Shown here piece by piece: positions 23,501 to 35,408 of a stretch of 64,000 bases of DNA. The position numbers and the translations under genes were made by a program. Under the pieces are notes generated by a model, which was not told the DNA's origin, ran no database searches, and saw only the letters and a program-made list of their open reading frames with translations. Origin of the DNA: Ceratopteris richardii (taxonomy: Eukaryota > Streptophyta > Polypodiopsida > Polypodiales > Pteridaceae); contig CM035432.1 in assembly GCA_020310875.1 (NCBI GenBank), positions 94,880,467 to 94,944,466 on the forward strand, read 5' to 3'. Every line of letters starts with the position of its first letter. Within the stretch, counting starts at the first letter, position 1.

Positions 23501-25084
23501 AATGCCTCTCTTTGGACATATGCCGGACCGTGGTTTATGATGTCGAGGGCATTGTTCTTTGGAGACCTCAACCAAGATTGCTTTTCGGAAAGCAAGGCAT
23601 AGACTTACGCATCCGTAACGACTATTATTCTAGATACGACAGGAGCATTCACTCATCAGGATTTCCGCAAAGACTCGATACCCATCAGATAAAACCGTCA
23701 TTGTGACCTTCGCGAATGCAGATGAGGCTGATATGACAAGGGACAGAAAACATTGAGACAAATCGAAGAAAACCCAAAGGAGCTGAAAGACATCCTTCTT
23801 TATCGACGACGAGTGGTTAGCCGCGTTTAAATACCTACAAATGACATGTTCATTCAAGCAGACCTTGAGTTCATCACACAGAAAGGCATTGCCAATGGTT
23901 AGTGATGTTTCGACAGACATCTTTTAGGGATTCTGCAAAATGTTTAGGAATGCTTCGGACTCTCACTTCATAGTACCATCATAATGATAATATCAGCGAA
24001 TTCCACTCATCAGAAACGTATAAGCATAGTCAATATGAGAGTGTTATATTACTCAGAGATCCAAGCATAGTAAATACTATGTGGATCGACATCATCAAAA
24101 TCAGGTGTAGACATGCACATGGACGTACACTTTCCCGATAAAAAATGCACACTCGCATTAGTAGAGATCATTGCAGCCAGGATAAGTCGTAGGTTCATCT
24201 CCGGATTGCGAACAATCTTGCAATGCAACTTTCATGTGAATAGAAACCGAATGAAACATCTTTCCCGAGGGAGTACATGGATATTTCGTTGTTTTGTCGG
24301 TTTGCAACTCCCGGACGGCTGTAGATCTGGACATTTCCTCAACCAACTGATAGATAATTTGGGCGGTGGATGAACGGAGAAATGTTGCAACAGTGATGAA
24401 ATCAATGAGAGGCAAACGCAAGCCCTTGTTTTTAAGGTGTCCCCCAACGTCTGCAACATTCATAATCATAAGGTGAGCATAAAAGCACATACAAGTAGGC
24501 TCTTAAAGATGATGAGAGATACCCCTGTGAATTCTCCAGCTGGCGGTTGCTTAACGTACTCACTGATTCCTGCATATGGAAATATTGTGCAGTACATATG
24601 TCCTGTAAATATGTAGTCCACAACACTAATGACTAGTTTGCCTAACTACTACAATATATTGAACTTCAAAGAATGTAAGAGCATAGGTGAAGTCACTGTG
24701 CAATGGCCGTTCACATAAGAGAGGAGTAGGGTGTTGCACTAATAGCATATCGAATCACAAGACGATCAGAGCAACCTTGATCATTACGTAAGAGACTTAA
24801 ATACAGCAGCGTACAACGTAATCGCGTCTTCATACTGTGTTTAATTCGAATTATAGTTACGGCATTAACCACGACGTAACCAACTGACTGAAGTAAAGCA
24901 CCCGATCAGTGGCATTAGAGGAGTGGAGCCTTGAACCTCCAAACTGCAAAGCGGTTATGGAACAAGGGGTTCAAACAGTGAAAACAGCTCTGGAAACAAG
25001 AGACCAACCAGTGGATTAGGTTCGAAGACTTAGACCCAAGACATAGAGTTACCCTCGAGGAATGGATTCTTCTTCAAGGCAGAT
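20586..25084. other. 4.5 kb of unassigned DNA, partly CpG-retaining
   Basis: No domain, LTR, TIR or RNA gene could be recognised on either strand. 20600-22700 is AT-rich with short noise frames. About 22700-25000 keeps visibly more CpG (for example ATCGTGCGATATT near 23238 and CTTCGCGAATGC near 23708) and more balanced composition than the neighbouring retroelements, with open stretches of 60-110 codons on both strands (for example 24158-24490 minus) but none with a recognised motif. It may be unique host DNA or a decayed element of an unrecognised class. Confidence 0.4.
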
Positions 25085-26322
25085 GTTTGGTGTGGGACCG
25101 CTCAACTTCTCGCCTTCTCTCCGGACAGGATCTTCCTTGCCTTGAGGGCTTGTGTAGAATTAACAAATTTTTGCTTACTAGTAGATGAGCTCCATTTACA
25201 TTTGCGCTTCTCACTAGCCAGAAAAGCTTCATCTGCAACATGCATAATGGACTTGTTATGCCTAGAATAATCTTCCTGCAATAGAATAGAGACTAACTCC
25301 TCAAATGTTAAGGCATTTTGATTTCCTTTCATCATCAATGGAAGAGTAGAGGCAACACACTGTTATGAATATGGAAGACCGTTCAAAATAGCCTACACCA
25401 GTGAACTATTTGACAATACTTCATTATTAGAAATCAACTACTCCTTCAAATCTTTGATTTTTGTGAAGAAACTATCCAAGGAATCTTCTTCATTCATGCT
25501 CTCACTCTCTAACATTTTTTAGAGGTAAGCAACATGAGCCTCATTCCGTGCCTCATGCAAAGTGGTAAGTGTATCCCAAGCATTCTTTGCTATTTTCAAG
25601 AGTGAATGTGAGGAAGAATGGCATGTTTGATAGACAAGGCTATCAATGCATGTGCTTGTGCATCTCTTCCATCCCAAGGAAGTTGCTCTCTAGTAGATGC
25701 AACTTGAACTGCAAAATGAATAGGAACATGAAGATCATCATTTTCAATTCCATCCACATCACCTTCAATAACTATTTGTAGGTCTAGTAGGACATTTTTC
25801 AAGGTCCTCCACAATATTCGACACTCATTTTGCAATCAATGCATGACCCATCCTATATGCCCATAATGGGTAACTCATACCATCCAAATTATTCTCAACA
25901 ACAAACATATGGAATACGTAATTACCTTCAACCATGTCCACTCACTAAAATACCCTGATGTAGAAGAATGGTTGTATCTCAAAAAGTTGAATAGAACTAC
26001 CCTATCAAGTTCTACTAAGCATGTAGCAAATTTTGAGGCGCTTGTACTAGCAAACAAAAAATTATATATATGTTTGAGACAAAAAAACAGAACTGCCTAC
26101 ACAAGCACTATGGTAATGCATTCATAGGCCAAAATGAGCTCAAATAGAGATTTCAACACTACTCAATGAACCTATTTTGGACTCTGACTCAAGGATTCCC
26201 TTGACGAAGTAGCGACACACTCTGATACCAAAAATCGAGGGAAAAAACCTCCTAAAGAGGGAAAACAATGCCTTGATAGTCCTAGTGTGTTCACACACAT
26301 CATTACCAAAATATACGAACAT
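25085..26322 (-). mobile_element. D-family Copia 5' end I
   Basis: Minus-strand remnant. A partial 5' LTR (about 26236-26322) keeps the CTCCTAAAGAGGGAAAA block and the CACACACATCATTACC end. Next come a tRNA-Met primer site (plus strand CTCTGATACCA, 26221-26231), a leader, and gag at about 25930-25090 with DAQAHALIALSIKHAILPHI and ALTFEELVSILLQEDYSR, matching D's gag. It stops at about 25085. Broken at several points; its missing 3' half may be remnant G. Confidence 0.8.
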
Positions 26323-26676
26323 GATTGTGTCTTTCTGTGCTTGTGTGTGTACTTATATGTCAAAACTTGTGTATCTATGTATATATGAATATATATGTAT
26401 GTGTAAAAGTGTACATGTGAACATGCATGAATATAATCAAATTAGTTTTATTTAATACCTTTTTTCTCTACACAATCAGATTCTTACCAATTAGAGGGAA
26501 CTCCACCATCTCCTAACTGTTCAAGGACTAATTACTTAAAGTATGCCATACTTTTAATTCTAATATTTGATATATACATACATGAATAAAATATGTCTTC
26601 TACTATTATGCTATAATCAAATTCTAATCAATCATAGGGTACTCCACCACCTCCTATCCATGCAACCACTTCACAT
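26323..26676. other. AT-rich spacer left of J
   Basis: TGTATGTATATATG-like simple sequence at 26330-26430, then two similar phrases near 26497 and 26642 (ACTCCACCAYCTCCTA). The last five bases, CACAT (26672-26676), are one half of J's target duplication. No gene seen. Confidence 0.6.
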
Positions 26677-27727
26677 TGTTGGAAGAGATGGTGGATACTC
26701 TTAAAGACATGAAGTGGTTTTGCTAGATCCTGCTTCACACATATGATTGTTGGAGAGTGTAGTGGGCCTCTTTATATATCTAATGACCACAAATAATCAT
26801 GTATGTTTCTTTGAACATGATCCACAAATCAATGGATCAAAATAGATAGTTTGGAGTTGATCCAAGATCAAGAAACTTGCTATTTTTGTTCCTATACATG
26901 CTCAATGTTTTGAATAGTTCTCTAAGCATAGAAACAATTGGCTTAATTCCTTTTGGGAAGCTATAATTAGCTAAGTAAGATATCAATAAAGTGATTTCAT
27001 AAAAAATGATGGAATACACATAGAGAAATCTGTTTAGAAAATCATAAGACCATCCGGACAATTTCGGTGTTCAACAGTCAACATACTAGTGAGCAAACAT
27101 GTGTTTGTATCTCACAATCCAGAGGAGCAATACAAATGAAACTTTGTAGCCATATACTAGACAATATGCTGAATCTACCATGCTTTAAATCATACAAATG
27201 ATCAATCGTGCACTGAGAACAAGCTCTCAGAAGATCATTGTTATGATGGAGTTATAACGGAGAAGTGAAATGAGAATGTAATGAATGTATATGTATTAAA
27301 TCATATAGAAATATAATGTCATTAGCAATCATACTTTCCTCAATGTGTGAGAGGTGAATAAGCTATAAGATAAGCTTTCACTTCATAATGAATCTCTTCA
27401 ATATGATCTCATGGTCTCGAGATAACATGCAGGTCTTTTAATTCTCTTCTTATAGTTGTACTTGGACCCAAAGTTTGAATTCAAATTCAAAGATCTACCT
27501 AAAAGTGAATCCTAAAGTATAAGATAGATTCTCTCATCACTCAACAACTAAATGAGTCCTGATTTTAGAGCTTCCTAACTGTACCTGTATGTGAACCACT
27601 TTTACAAAGGTAAATGTGAGAGACTTTTACAAGAGGGTGATCATATGAAGCTTTGTATAACTTATGTCAATAAATCAAGTATGAGCTAATTAACCAAGTA
27701 TGTGCCCTTGGTTTTAATTGCACAAAA
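26677..27727 (-). repeat. Element J 3' LTR
   Basis: About 1051 bp, beginning TGTTGGAAGAGATGG on the plus strand and ending near TTTTAATTGCACAAA. A purine-rich tract on the element strand borders its right edge at about 27729-27745. Confidence 0.88.
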
Positions 27728-29746
27728 AGCTCCCAGTCAAGCTTAACATGCTTGGTCTTCATTCCAGCTTGATTTCCTACAAACCAATAATCAATTTGAA
27801 TTTGTTCATCTTTGTTCCATCCAATGACTTTGTGAGTATATTTGCACATTGTAAATGAGTTGATACATAAGATAGTTGAATGTCCTTGCTAATCAATTTC
27901 TCCCGTACATAATGATAGTGCACTTCAATGTGCTTAGTCCTTGCATGATATATAAGATTAGTAGTCAAATGAAGTGAACTAGTGTTGTCTCCAAAGATTA
28001 TTGGAGTGTAAGAGTGTATCTCCAAATCTACATATAGTTGCTTAAGCCACATAGCTTTTTGAGTTGCATTCGCCAAACCTCTATATTCTGCTTCTGTGGA
28101 AGATAAGGCCACAATTGGTTGTTTCTTAGATGACCATGATATAAGCTTTGGAGCTGCAAAGGATAGGTACCCTAAAGTGCTCCTCCTATCATCCTTGGAG
28201 CCATCCCAATATGCATTAGAATACATCCTTATATCTATGTCAGAAGTGAAGGGATAGAAGAACCCTTCATTCATTGTACCCTTTAGATACTTAAGCACCC
28301 TTTTGTAGCTTCCATATGAGGCTTCCTTGGTGCATGCATAAACTGAATCAATGTACTTAATCCATAGGCAATGTCTACTCTTATGAGAGTAGCATAATTG
28401 AGACTTCCCACAAGTTGTTGATAATTTTTAACATCATCACATAGCTCTGCTTGATGAGAACTCAACTTATGGTTGAGTTCCATAGGAGTACCTGCAATTT
28501 AATGTTCTCCATCTTGAAATTTACCAATATATCATGTATATATTTCCTTTGAGTAATGAATATACCAGAATCTGTGTACACAAGCTCTAAGCCTAGAAAG
28601 TAGGTTAATAAACCAAGAATCACTGATTGTTATCTCTTCCATTAGTTGAGATTTAACCTACTTGATGCCATTAGCATCATTCCCTATAATGATGATGTCA
28701 TCCACATAGACACATAAGTAGATAACTTCTGATTTGTTCTTCTTAAAAAATAAAGAAGAATCTGCCTTGCTAGCCACAAAGCCTTGGTCTTGCAAATAAG
28801 TAACAAACCTATGGTTCCAAGCTCTAGGAGCTTACTTGAGACCATAGAGTGCCTTCCTTAGCTTGCATACATAACCTATTTTATCATCATCTCCAAAAGC
28901 TCGTGGTTGTTATACTTCTTCTGATATCCATCCATTTAAGAATGCATTCTTGACATCTAAGTGATATAGATTCCAATTTTTTGAAGCAACAACACTTACC
29001 AAAACCCTAATTGTTGGCATTTTTGCCACAGATGAAAAAGTTTCTTCAGAGTCCACCCCATGACTTTGGGAAAATCCTTTTGCCACTAGCCTTGCCTTGT
29101 ACCTGTTTATAGAACCATCTGAGTTTGTTTTTTATTTTATATATGCACTTGGATCCACATACCTTCATGCCTAGCTTCTTGGGAAGTAGGCCCCAAGTAT
29201 GGTTTTCCTAGAGTGCTTCTACTTCTTCCTACATGGCTTCTCTCCATTCTTTCTTCTTCCTAGCCTCTTCAAATGAAGAAGGCTCTTGTGTCATAGAGTC
29301 TTTAGTGATATACACAGAGTGCTTGGTGAGTAATGATGTATCATAGCCATACCTTATGGGTTTTTTACTCTCCCTTTGAGATCTCTTGAGTGCTTGATTT
29401 GAAGACTCTAGTATGTCCTCTAATTGCTTGAGTTTGATCTTGCCTATTGACTTCCAAGCCTTGAAGTCAATCTGCTCTTCATCCTCTGACTTGATATCTT
29501 TTGGTAATTGTTGATCTTCTTGAGTGAGGGTTGGAAATCATTTTCCAAGTCATATGGTAATTTTACTTTCCTACAATCATCTTCAAACCATAGATTGTTT
29601 TCATCAAATACTACATCCCTACTAGCTATAAATGCTTTTTTAGTGGGATTGTGTAGTCTGTACCCCTTTTGGTTTTGATCATACCCAATGAATATACATT
29701 TATTAGCTTTAGGGTCAAGCTTCCCTCTGATTTGTGAGGGTATATG

Positions 29747-30068
29747 TGTTGAAATGAAAGAAGCTACTCCTACTCTACAATTAATCACAAAATAAATTGA
29801 CTATGGAGGAAGGAACAAAAGATATGAAAACATGATGAATAGATTAAAATAAAAATGAGCTTACAAAGATTGCTCTATAAGCATGGAGACTCCATGAGAA
29901 GTGGGAGCACACTCTTGACAATGAGTTAGAGTGGAATGACTTGTGAGGAGTGAAGGGAGGCCTTGCTTATATGGAGTTTGGGAGAATTCCCTTGCATGTT
30001 GGATAAGTGAACTTGCATGAGAACGAAACTAGCTTTGGACAAAAAGGTGGAGCATGGAATTCTCAACA
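29747..30068 (-). repeat. Element K 3' LTR
   Basis: 322 bp, TGTTGAAATGAAAG to GGAATTCTCAACA on the plus strand; palindromic TGTTGA/TCAACA ends. Confidence 0.92.
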
Positions 30069-30608
30069 CCCCCCTCCATGTGATGACCCTTTTGTTTTTA
30101 ATATGAGGACTAGTGACATCTGGGACACTTAGTCCATGTGGTTTTTAGGATCCAAGGACATATGGGATCCTTGGACATAACTTGGACATATGGGATCCAA
30201 GGGGTTTTTAATGGGATCTAGGGACATATGGGATCCCTAGACATGTACAAGGGTTTACATCATGGGGTAGGTAGTGCTTATGGAACCATTTGTATTTTCT
30301 TCTTATGGACTCCTTTTGCTATGTTGTTGATGTAGTTTTCCCTATGATCCATTGTTAGGATCTTTGTTTGGGTCCTCTCCCTTCTTCCCTGTGGTGTTGA
30401 TGTCGAAGCCTTTTCCTTCTTCTTTCCTTGATGTGTGGAATTTGATCCCTCTTTTTACATGAGAGGTGTTCTTAGCCTACTAGGGAAGGTCTTACCACAC
30501 TAGTGGCAGTGTCTAGTCCCTTTACAATTGGCCATAGATATGTGTGTCAACACAAGAATATATGTGTATAGAATGAGGCTTTAACCTTTTGATTGAGCCT
30601 GAAATAAA

Positions 30609-30818
30609 TTGGAGCTCAATAATACTGATGAGGTCTTTGGATCTTGCCACCTTGCAAAAGAGGGCAAATATCTGTTGCGTCCTTGCCATGATGTGCACCT
30701 TCTTCAGACTTTTGTAGTGCCAATCCTCAAGATGGATGTGGATTGTAGTGCTAATAAACACTTGATATTTCAAATAGAAGTGCTGGAAAGCACTTTATTG
30801 GGTCGAGCAAAATACTAG
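30609..30818 (+). CDS. Short open frame inside K, unrecognised
   Basis: A 69-codon frame in the interior of K, antisense to the element's inferred direction. It opens MELNNTDEVFGSCHLAKEG and ends near LESTLLGRAKY. Its composition is protein-like and its codons are not low-complexity, unlike most open frames here, but I recognise no family. Non-autonomous LTR elements are known to pick up pieces of host transcripts, so this may be captured exon sequence. It could equally be chance; 69 codons is within what random sequence gives. Confidence 0.25.
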   Translation: MELNNTDEVFGSCHLAKEGKYLLRPCHDVHLLQTFVVPILKMDVDCSANKHLIFQIEVLESTLLGRAKY

Positions 30819-30903
30819 AAGAGAAATCGCTAGTGGAAGATATGAGATGCAAGGGAGGGATGGAGGCATTAGGAAAAAAATAGACTGAATTTATGGTGAA
30901 CAA

Positions 30904-31225
30904 TGTTGAAATGAAAGAAGCTACTCCTACTCTACAATTAATCACAAAATAAATTAACTATGGAGGAAGGAACAAAAGATATGAAAACATGGTGAATAGA
31001 TTAAAATGGAAATGAACTTACAAAGATTGCTCTATGAGCATGGAGACTCCATGAGGAGTGGGAGCACACTCTTAGCAATGAGCTAGAGTGGAATGACTTG
31101 TGAGGAGTGAAGGGAGGCCTTGCTTATATGGAGTTTGGGAGAATTCCCTTGCATGTGGGATAAGTGAACTTGCATGAGAATGAAACTAGCTTTGGACAAA
31201 AGGGTGGAGCATGGAACTCTCAACA
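30904..31225 (-). repeat. Element K 5' LTR
   Basis: 322 bp, TGTTGAAATGAAAG to GGAACTCTCAACA on the plus strand, about 95 percent identical to 29747-30068 by eye count. Confidence 0.92.
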
Positions 31226-33463
31226 ATATGTGCATAAGTAATGCACCCAAATATTTTGCAATGGTCCAATGAGGCTCTACTGCCATTCCATGCTTCATAA
31301 GGTGTCATGCCATCCAAGGATTTGGATGGGAGCCTATTGACCAAGTACATGGCTATGGAAACAGCCTTTACCCATAGGTAACTAGGTCACTTCTTCTCAT
31401 TCAACATAGACCTAGTAGCTTCAAGAATTATCTTGTTCCTTCTCTCTACCACTCCATTCAATTCAGGAATATATCTTGTTGTTACTTCCCTCTTTATGCC
31501 TCTATCCTATAGAAATGAATCAAATTCATGTGAAAAATACTCACCACCTGCATCAGATCTGATCCTCTTCAAGCTCCTTCCTGTTTGGTTTTCAACTAGT
31601 GCCAAGAACTTTTTGAAACATGTAAATACCTCATCCTTATGCTTCATGAAATAAAGGATTTTCCATCTACTGTAACCATAAATAAATGAAACATAGTACC
31701 TTGAACGTAAGATTGATGGATCTTTGCTAGACACATCATTGTGCACAAGCTCCAAATAGTCTTCATGAATGTAACCCTTCCTATTGAATGGTTGTCTGTG
31801 AGCTTTGCCAAATTGGCATGCTCCACATTTGTATATCATATGTTGCTTGGTCACATTGGGAATTCCAAGCACCCTTTGATCCCTCCATATTTGTTTCAAA
31901 GTCCTTTCTCCTATGTTTCCTAGCCTTTTGTGCCATACTTCTAACTCAGATAGGGGTTGATCTCTCTAATTCAATAGTGCTATGTTCCTTGTGTCTTGAA
32001 TCTCAAATGTGAATAATCTACCAGAATTCTCATCTCTTTACCAATCCTTTTGAAGCCTTGTTGGGGGTCTTCCACATATGCTCCATGCTTAGTGAATCTG
32101 ACCTATAAACCTTTCTCAACAATCTGCAGAACACTAATTAGGTTTTTGGTTATAGTTGGCACATACATAACTTTACTCAAAAGGTTCATGCTACCATGAG
32201 ATGTTTTGACATTTCCAATTTGCTTGATTGAGTGTTTAGTATCATCATCTATCTGTACTTCATGCTTCCCTTTGGGTTCTTCAAGGTCAGATAATAAAGC
32301 TACATTTCTAGCCACATGATTGGAACAACCTGAATCAATATAGAAAAGATGGTCATCATCTTTACCTTGCTTTGATTCCATATTCATGATGAGTAGAGAG
32401 TCTTCTTAATCTTCACTATAGTTGTTGTAGTCTCTTCTTCCTCTAAAACGTCCTTGATAATTGTTGTTTTGTAGCCTTGAGTGTAGTTATGGTTATAGTT
32501 GCCTCCTCCATTGTTGTTCATGCCTTTGGATTGTCATAGATACCTCTATGGAAACCTCTTTGTCTTTGATTCCTTGTATTCTTGAAGCATTCTTCTGTGG
32601 TGTGGTTGGTAAGACCACAAATGTTGCAAGGTGAATTGTTGTAGGATCTCACCCTGCCTTGCTTTCCTCCTTTGCTCCTTCCTCTAGAACCTCTTCCTCT
32701 TCCTACATAATTAGCTTGAGAGGTACTAGCCTCTTCTTCATTCATCTTGCTTTTACCTTTATCATTAGATTTATTCTTATTTATATAAAGGGCAAAAGAT
32801 TGATTACCGCTAGAGTTTTACCATTCTTGTTGAGTTTTGTCTCATGGGTGAAGAGTTGTCGCATCAAGGTGTTGAGATCAGGTATTTGCATATCCATGTA
32901 GAGGCCCATTGCTATGGTGAATGACTCCCACTTGTCATCAGCTTTGATGCCATTAATGATCTGCCTTACTATGTGTTCTTCTTCTATCTCCTCTCCAATG
33001 CTTACAAGCTGGTTAGCCACATCTTTCGTCTTGGTTACATAATCAGCCACTCATTGGTTTGGTTGCTTCTTTAGAGTTGTATATTCCATCCATAACTAAT
33101 TCTTCCTAGCTCTTGTATTTGAGGAGAAGTATGATGAGAGTACTTCCCAAGTCTCCTTGGAGGTCTTACAATTCCTAATGTGTGGTAACAACAAATCAGA
33201 GATTGAGGTTAGTAAATAAGACCTGACAAGAGCATCCTTTGCACACCATATGGTCAACCTTTCTTTCTCTAGTTCCCTTATAGGTTGATGCTTGCTCCTA
33301 AAGATTGGCATTTCTTCATCCCCTGAGATGTATCCATATAGACTTCTCCCTTGAAGTTAGGCTTGCATCCTTAGTGACCATGCTGAGTAGTTGTTTTTGT
33401 CCAATTTGTCAATGAAGGATGGAAATCAATCTCCCATCTTGATTGTTGTAGCTCTGATACCAC

Positions 33464-34525
33464 TATTGGAAGAGATGGTGGATAGTCTTCAAGAGATGAA
33501 ATGGTGTTGCTAGATCCTGCTTCACACCTCTTAAGAATGATTGTGGGAGAGTTTAGTGGTCCTCTTTAGCTAGCTAATGATCACAAATAATCATTGATGT
33601 TGCTTGGAACATGATCCACTAATCAATGGATCAAAATAGATAGGTTGGAGTTGATCCAAGATCAAGAAACTTGCTTTTTTTGTTCCTACACATGTTCAAT
33701 GTTTTGAATACTTCTCTGAGCACAACAACAATTGGCTTAATTCCTTTTTGGAAACTCTAATTAGCTTAGTAAGCTATAAATCATAAGTGATTTCATAAAA
33801 AATGATGGACTACACACAGAGAAAGATGTTTAGCAAATCATAAGACCATCCCCACAATTTCGGGGTTCAACAATCAATAGACCAGTGAGCAAAGATGTAT
33901 TAATACCTCATGATCTAGAGAAGCAATGCTAATGAAATTTTGTACTCATATACTAGACAATATGATGAATCTACCATGTTTTAAATCATGAAAAATGATC
34001 AATCGTGCACTGAGAATAAGTTGTAAGAAGATCATTGTTCTAATAGAGTTATAACAGAGAAGTGAAATGAGAATGTAATGATCATATATGTATTAAATCA
34101 TATACAAATACAATGTGATTGGCAACCATACATTGCTCAATGTGTGAGAGGTGAAAAAGCTATGAGATAATCTTTCACTTCACAATGAATCTCTTCAAAA
34201 TAATCTCATGGACTCGAGATAACATGCAGGTCTTTTGATCCTCTTCTTATAGTTGTACTTGGAGCCAAAGTTTGAATTCAAATTCAAAGATCTACCTAAA
34301 AGTAAATCCTAAAGTATAGGATAGATTCTCTCATCACTCAAAAACTAAATGAGTTGTGATTTTAGAGCTTCCTAACTCCATGTTTATGTGAATCACTTTT
34401 ACAAAGGTAAATGTGAAGGACTTTTACAAGAGGTTGATCATATGAAGCTTTGTATAAGTTATGTCAAGAAATCAAGTATGATATAATTAACCAAGTAATT
34501 GGGCTTGGTTTTAATTGCACCAACA
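33464..34525 (-). repeat. Element J 5' LTR
   Basis: 1062 bp ending TTTTAATTGCACCAACA on the plus strand, next to CACAT. Its inner edge borders the tRNA-Met primer site at 33451-33463. Confidence 0.88.
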
Positions 34526-34635
34526 CACATGTGTCATCCAACAGTAATTATGATCAGTTTTCTTATCAAGAGCATATTATATATTGGTGTAATCTTTGTG
34601 ATGTCGTGTATCCAAGACCATGATTGAAATGTATT

Positions 34636-34742
34636 CAATAGGCGTATATACAAGCTAGGGGAGAAAAACGTCCTAAAGAGGAAAAAAAGTGCCCCGGAGG
34701 TCCTAGTGTGTTCACACACATCACTACCTAAATATATCAACA
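34636..34742 (-). repeat. Partial D-family LTR
   Basis: About 107 bp matching the first half (U3 side, minus orientation) of the D-family LTR, ending CACTACCTAAATATATCAACA-type sequence at 34742. The other half is absent, and no internal element sequence is attached. It directly borders the SET-like fragment. Confidence 0.75.
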
Positions 34743-35408
34743 AAATATACAAGGATATTTATTCCATGATGATGATTTTCTCACTAATAATGCTAATATT
34801 CCTTGTACACATCACAAACATATCATTTATTAATTACAATCTGAGGTTTTTCAAAGTCCTCTATGTTTTGGTTTATAGATAAAAGCAACTGGAGATTATC
34901 CACTACCAACTGGTGGTCATCCTCTAGTAAAAACATATCATCATGGAAAATATGGAGGATATAATTAGACAGAGTAAATTTTAAATTTTGGGGTAATTGC
35001 TATATGATTCCTTCCTCCACTATTACAGGTGTTGGTCATGGTCTATTTACTGTAGATGATTTCTATGTGCCCTTGAACTTTGAAGTCATTCTTATGTCAT
35101 TTTATGGTCCTATATATAGATGGAGAGATTTTCATGACCCTACATGTTATGCTCAAATCATAAGTACTTATGCACTATGTCTAAATACAAATTCTTGTGC
35201 TAGTAGAGGGATTACACATGCAAATAATGAAAGATTGTATATTGACAAAAGACCTTACTGTCATGGAAATATAAATTTTTTGATAAACAATAAGCGAGGA
35301 TATAATAGTTTAATAGCAAGTTGCACATTTGAAGAGTGTGAAAATATTCATGAATCACCATACATGAGTATAGATGTAGAAAGATACATAGTTATCAATG
35401 CTACTACT
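34743..35408 (+). pseudogene. SET-domain-like gene fragment cut by element B
   Basis: Non-transposon coding sequence on the plus strand. A likely exon runs from 35029, after a pyrimidine-rich stretch and TATTACAG, to the edge of B at 35408. It opens VGHGLFTVDDF, continues to a segment with LYIDKRPYCHGNINFLINN, then LIASCTFEECENIH and DVERYIVINATT. That order resembles a SET domain: G-x-G-L-F start, the GN-x-x-x-F-I-N-H/N core with nearby C and N residues, and a V-x-A-T/R run that should lead into GEEL-x-x-x-Y, which would lie beyond the insertion. SET proteins methylate lysines of histones or other proteins. Another coding-like stretch (about 34889-34970, including GDYPLPTGGHPLVKTYHHGK) after TTTATAG at 34882-34888 could be an upstream exon. 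The assignment is from pattern memory. Confidence 0.4.

Larger units (their letters stand above)
29747..31225 (-). mobile_element. Short non-autonomous LTR element K
   Basis: 1479 bp with two 322-bp LTRs and perfect 5-bp target duplications ATATG (29742-29746 and 31226-31230), inserted in the integrase region of J. The 835-bp interior encodes no gag or pol. A polypurine tract (plus strand CCCCCCTCC, about 30069-30077) next to the left LTR sets the orientation as minus. No clear tRNA primer site was found beside the right LTR. The LTRs differ at about 15 of 322 sites by eye. Its size puts it between TRIMs and LARDs. It depends on another element's proteins and looks structurally whole. Confidence 0.92.
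27735..33430 (-). pseudogene. Element J gag-pol remnant, split by K
   Basis: Reading leftward: gag at about 33430-32790; zinc knuckle CNICGLTNHTTEEC near 32600; protease FYIDSGCSNHVA near 32320-32345; GAG-pre-integrase near 31970-31800; integrase core about 31790-31232; then K; then the integrase end 29740-29440; reverse transcriptase about 29250-28500 and RNase H about 28300-27780 with TKHIEVHYHYVREKL. Same superfamily branch as A and B by wording (for example LGSLNYATL-type RNase H approach). It carries many breaks besides K. Confidence 0.88.
26677..34525 (-). mobile_element. Copia LTR retrotransposon J, hosting K
   Basis: A complete-length but broken Copia element, flanked by the 5-bp duplication CACAT (26672-26676 and 34526-34530). 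It has two LTRs, a primer site (plus strand GCTCTGATACCAC, 33451-33463), and gag to RNase H in order on the minus strand. Element K (29747-31225) sits inside its integrase region. The LTRs differ at roughly one site in ten over the first 250 bases by eye, so J is older than A, B or L. Broken by many changes. Confidence 0.93.

Noticed and set aside
23000-24600. Possible Helitron or viral-like coding in the CpG-retaining block
   Set aside because: Several 60-110-codon frames on both strands were read for Rep/helicase, transposase and polymerase motifs; none was convincing, and frames stop often.
24900-25000. tRNA-like segment with a GGGGTTCAA word
   Set aside because: A B-box-like word is present but no A box at the right distance and no cloverleaf pairing could be drawn.
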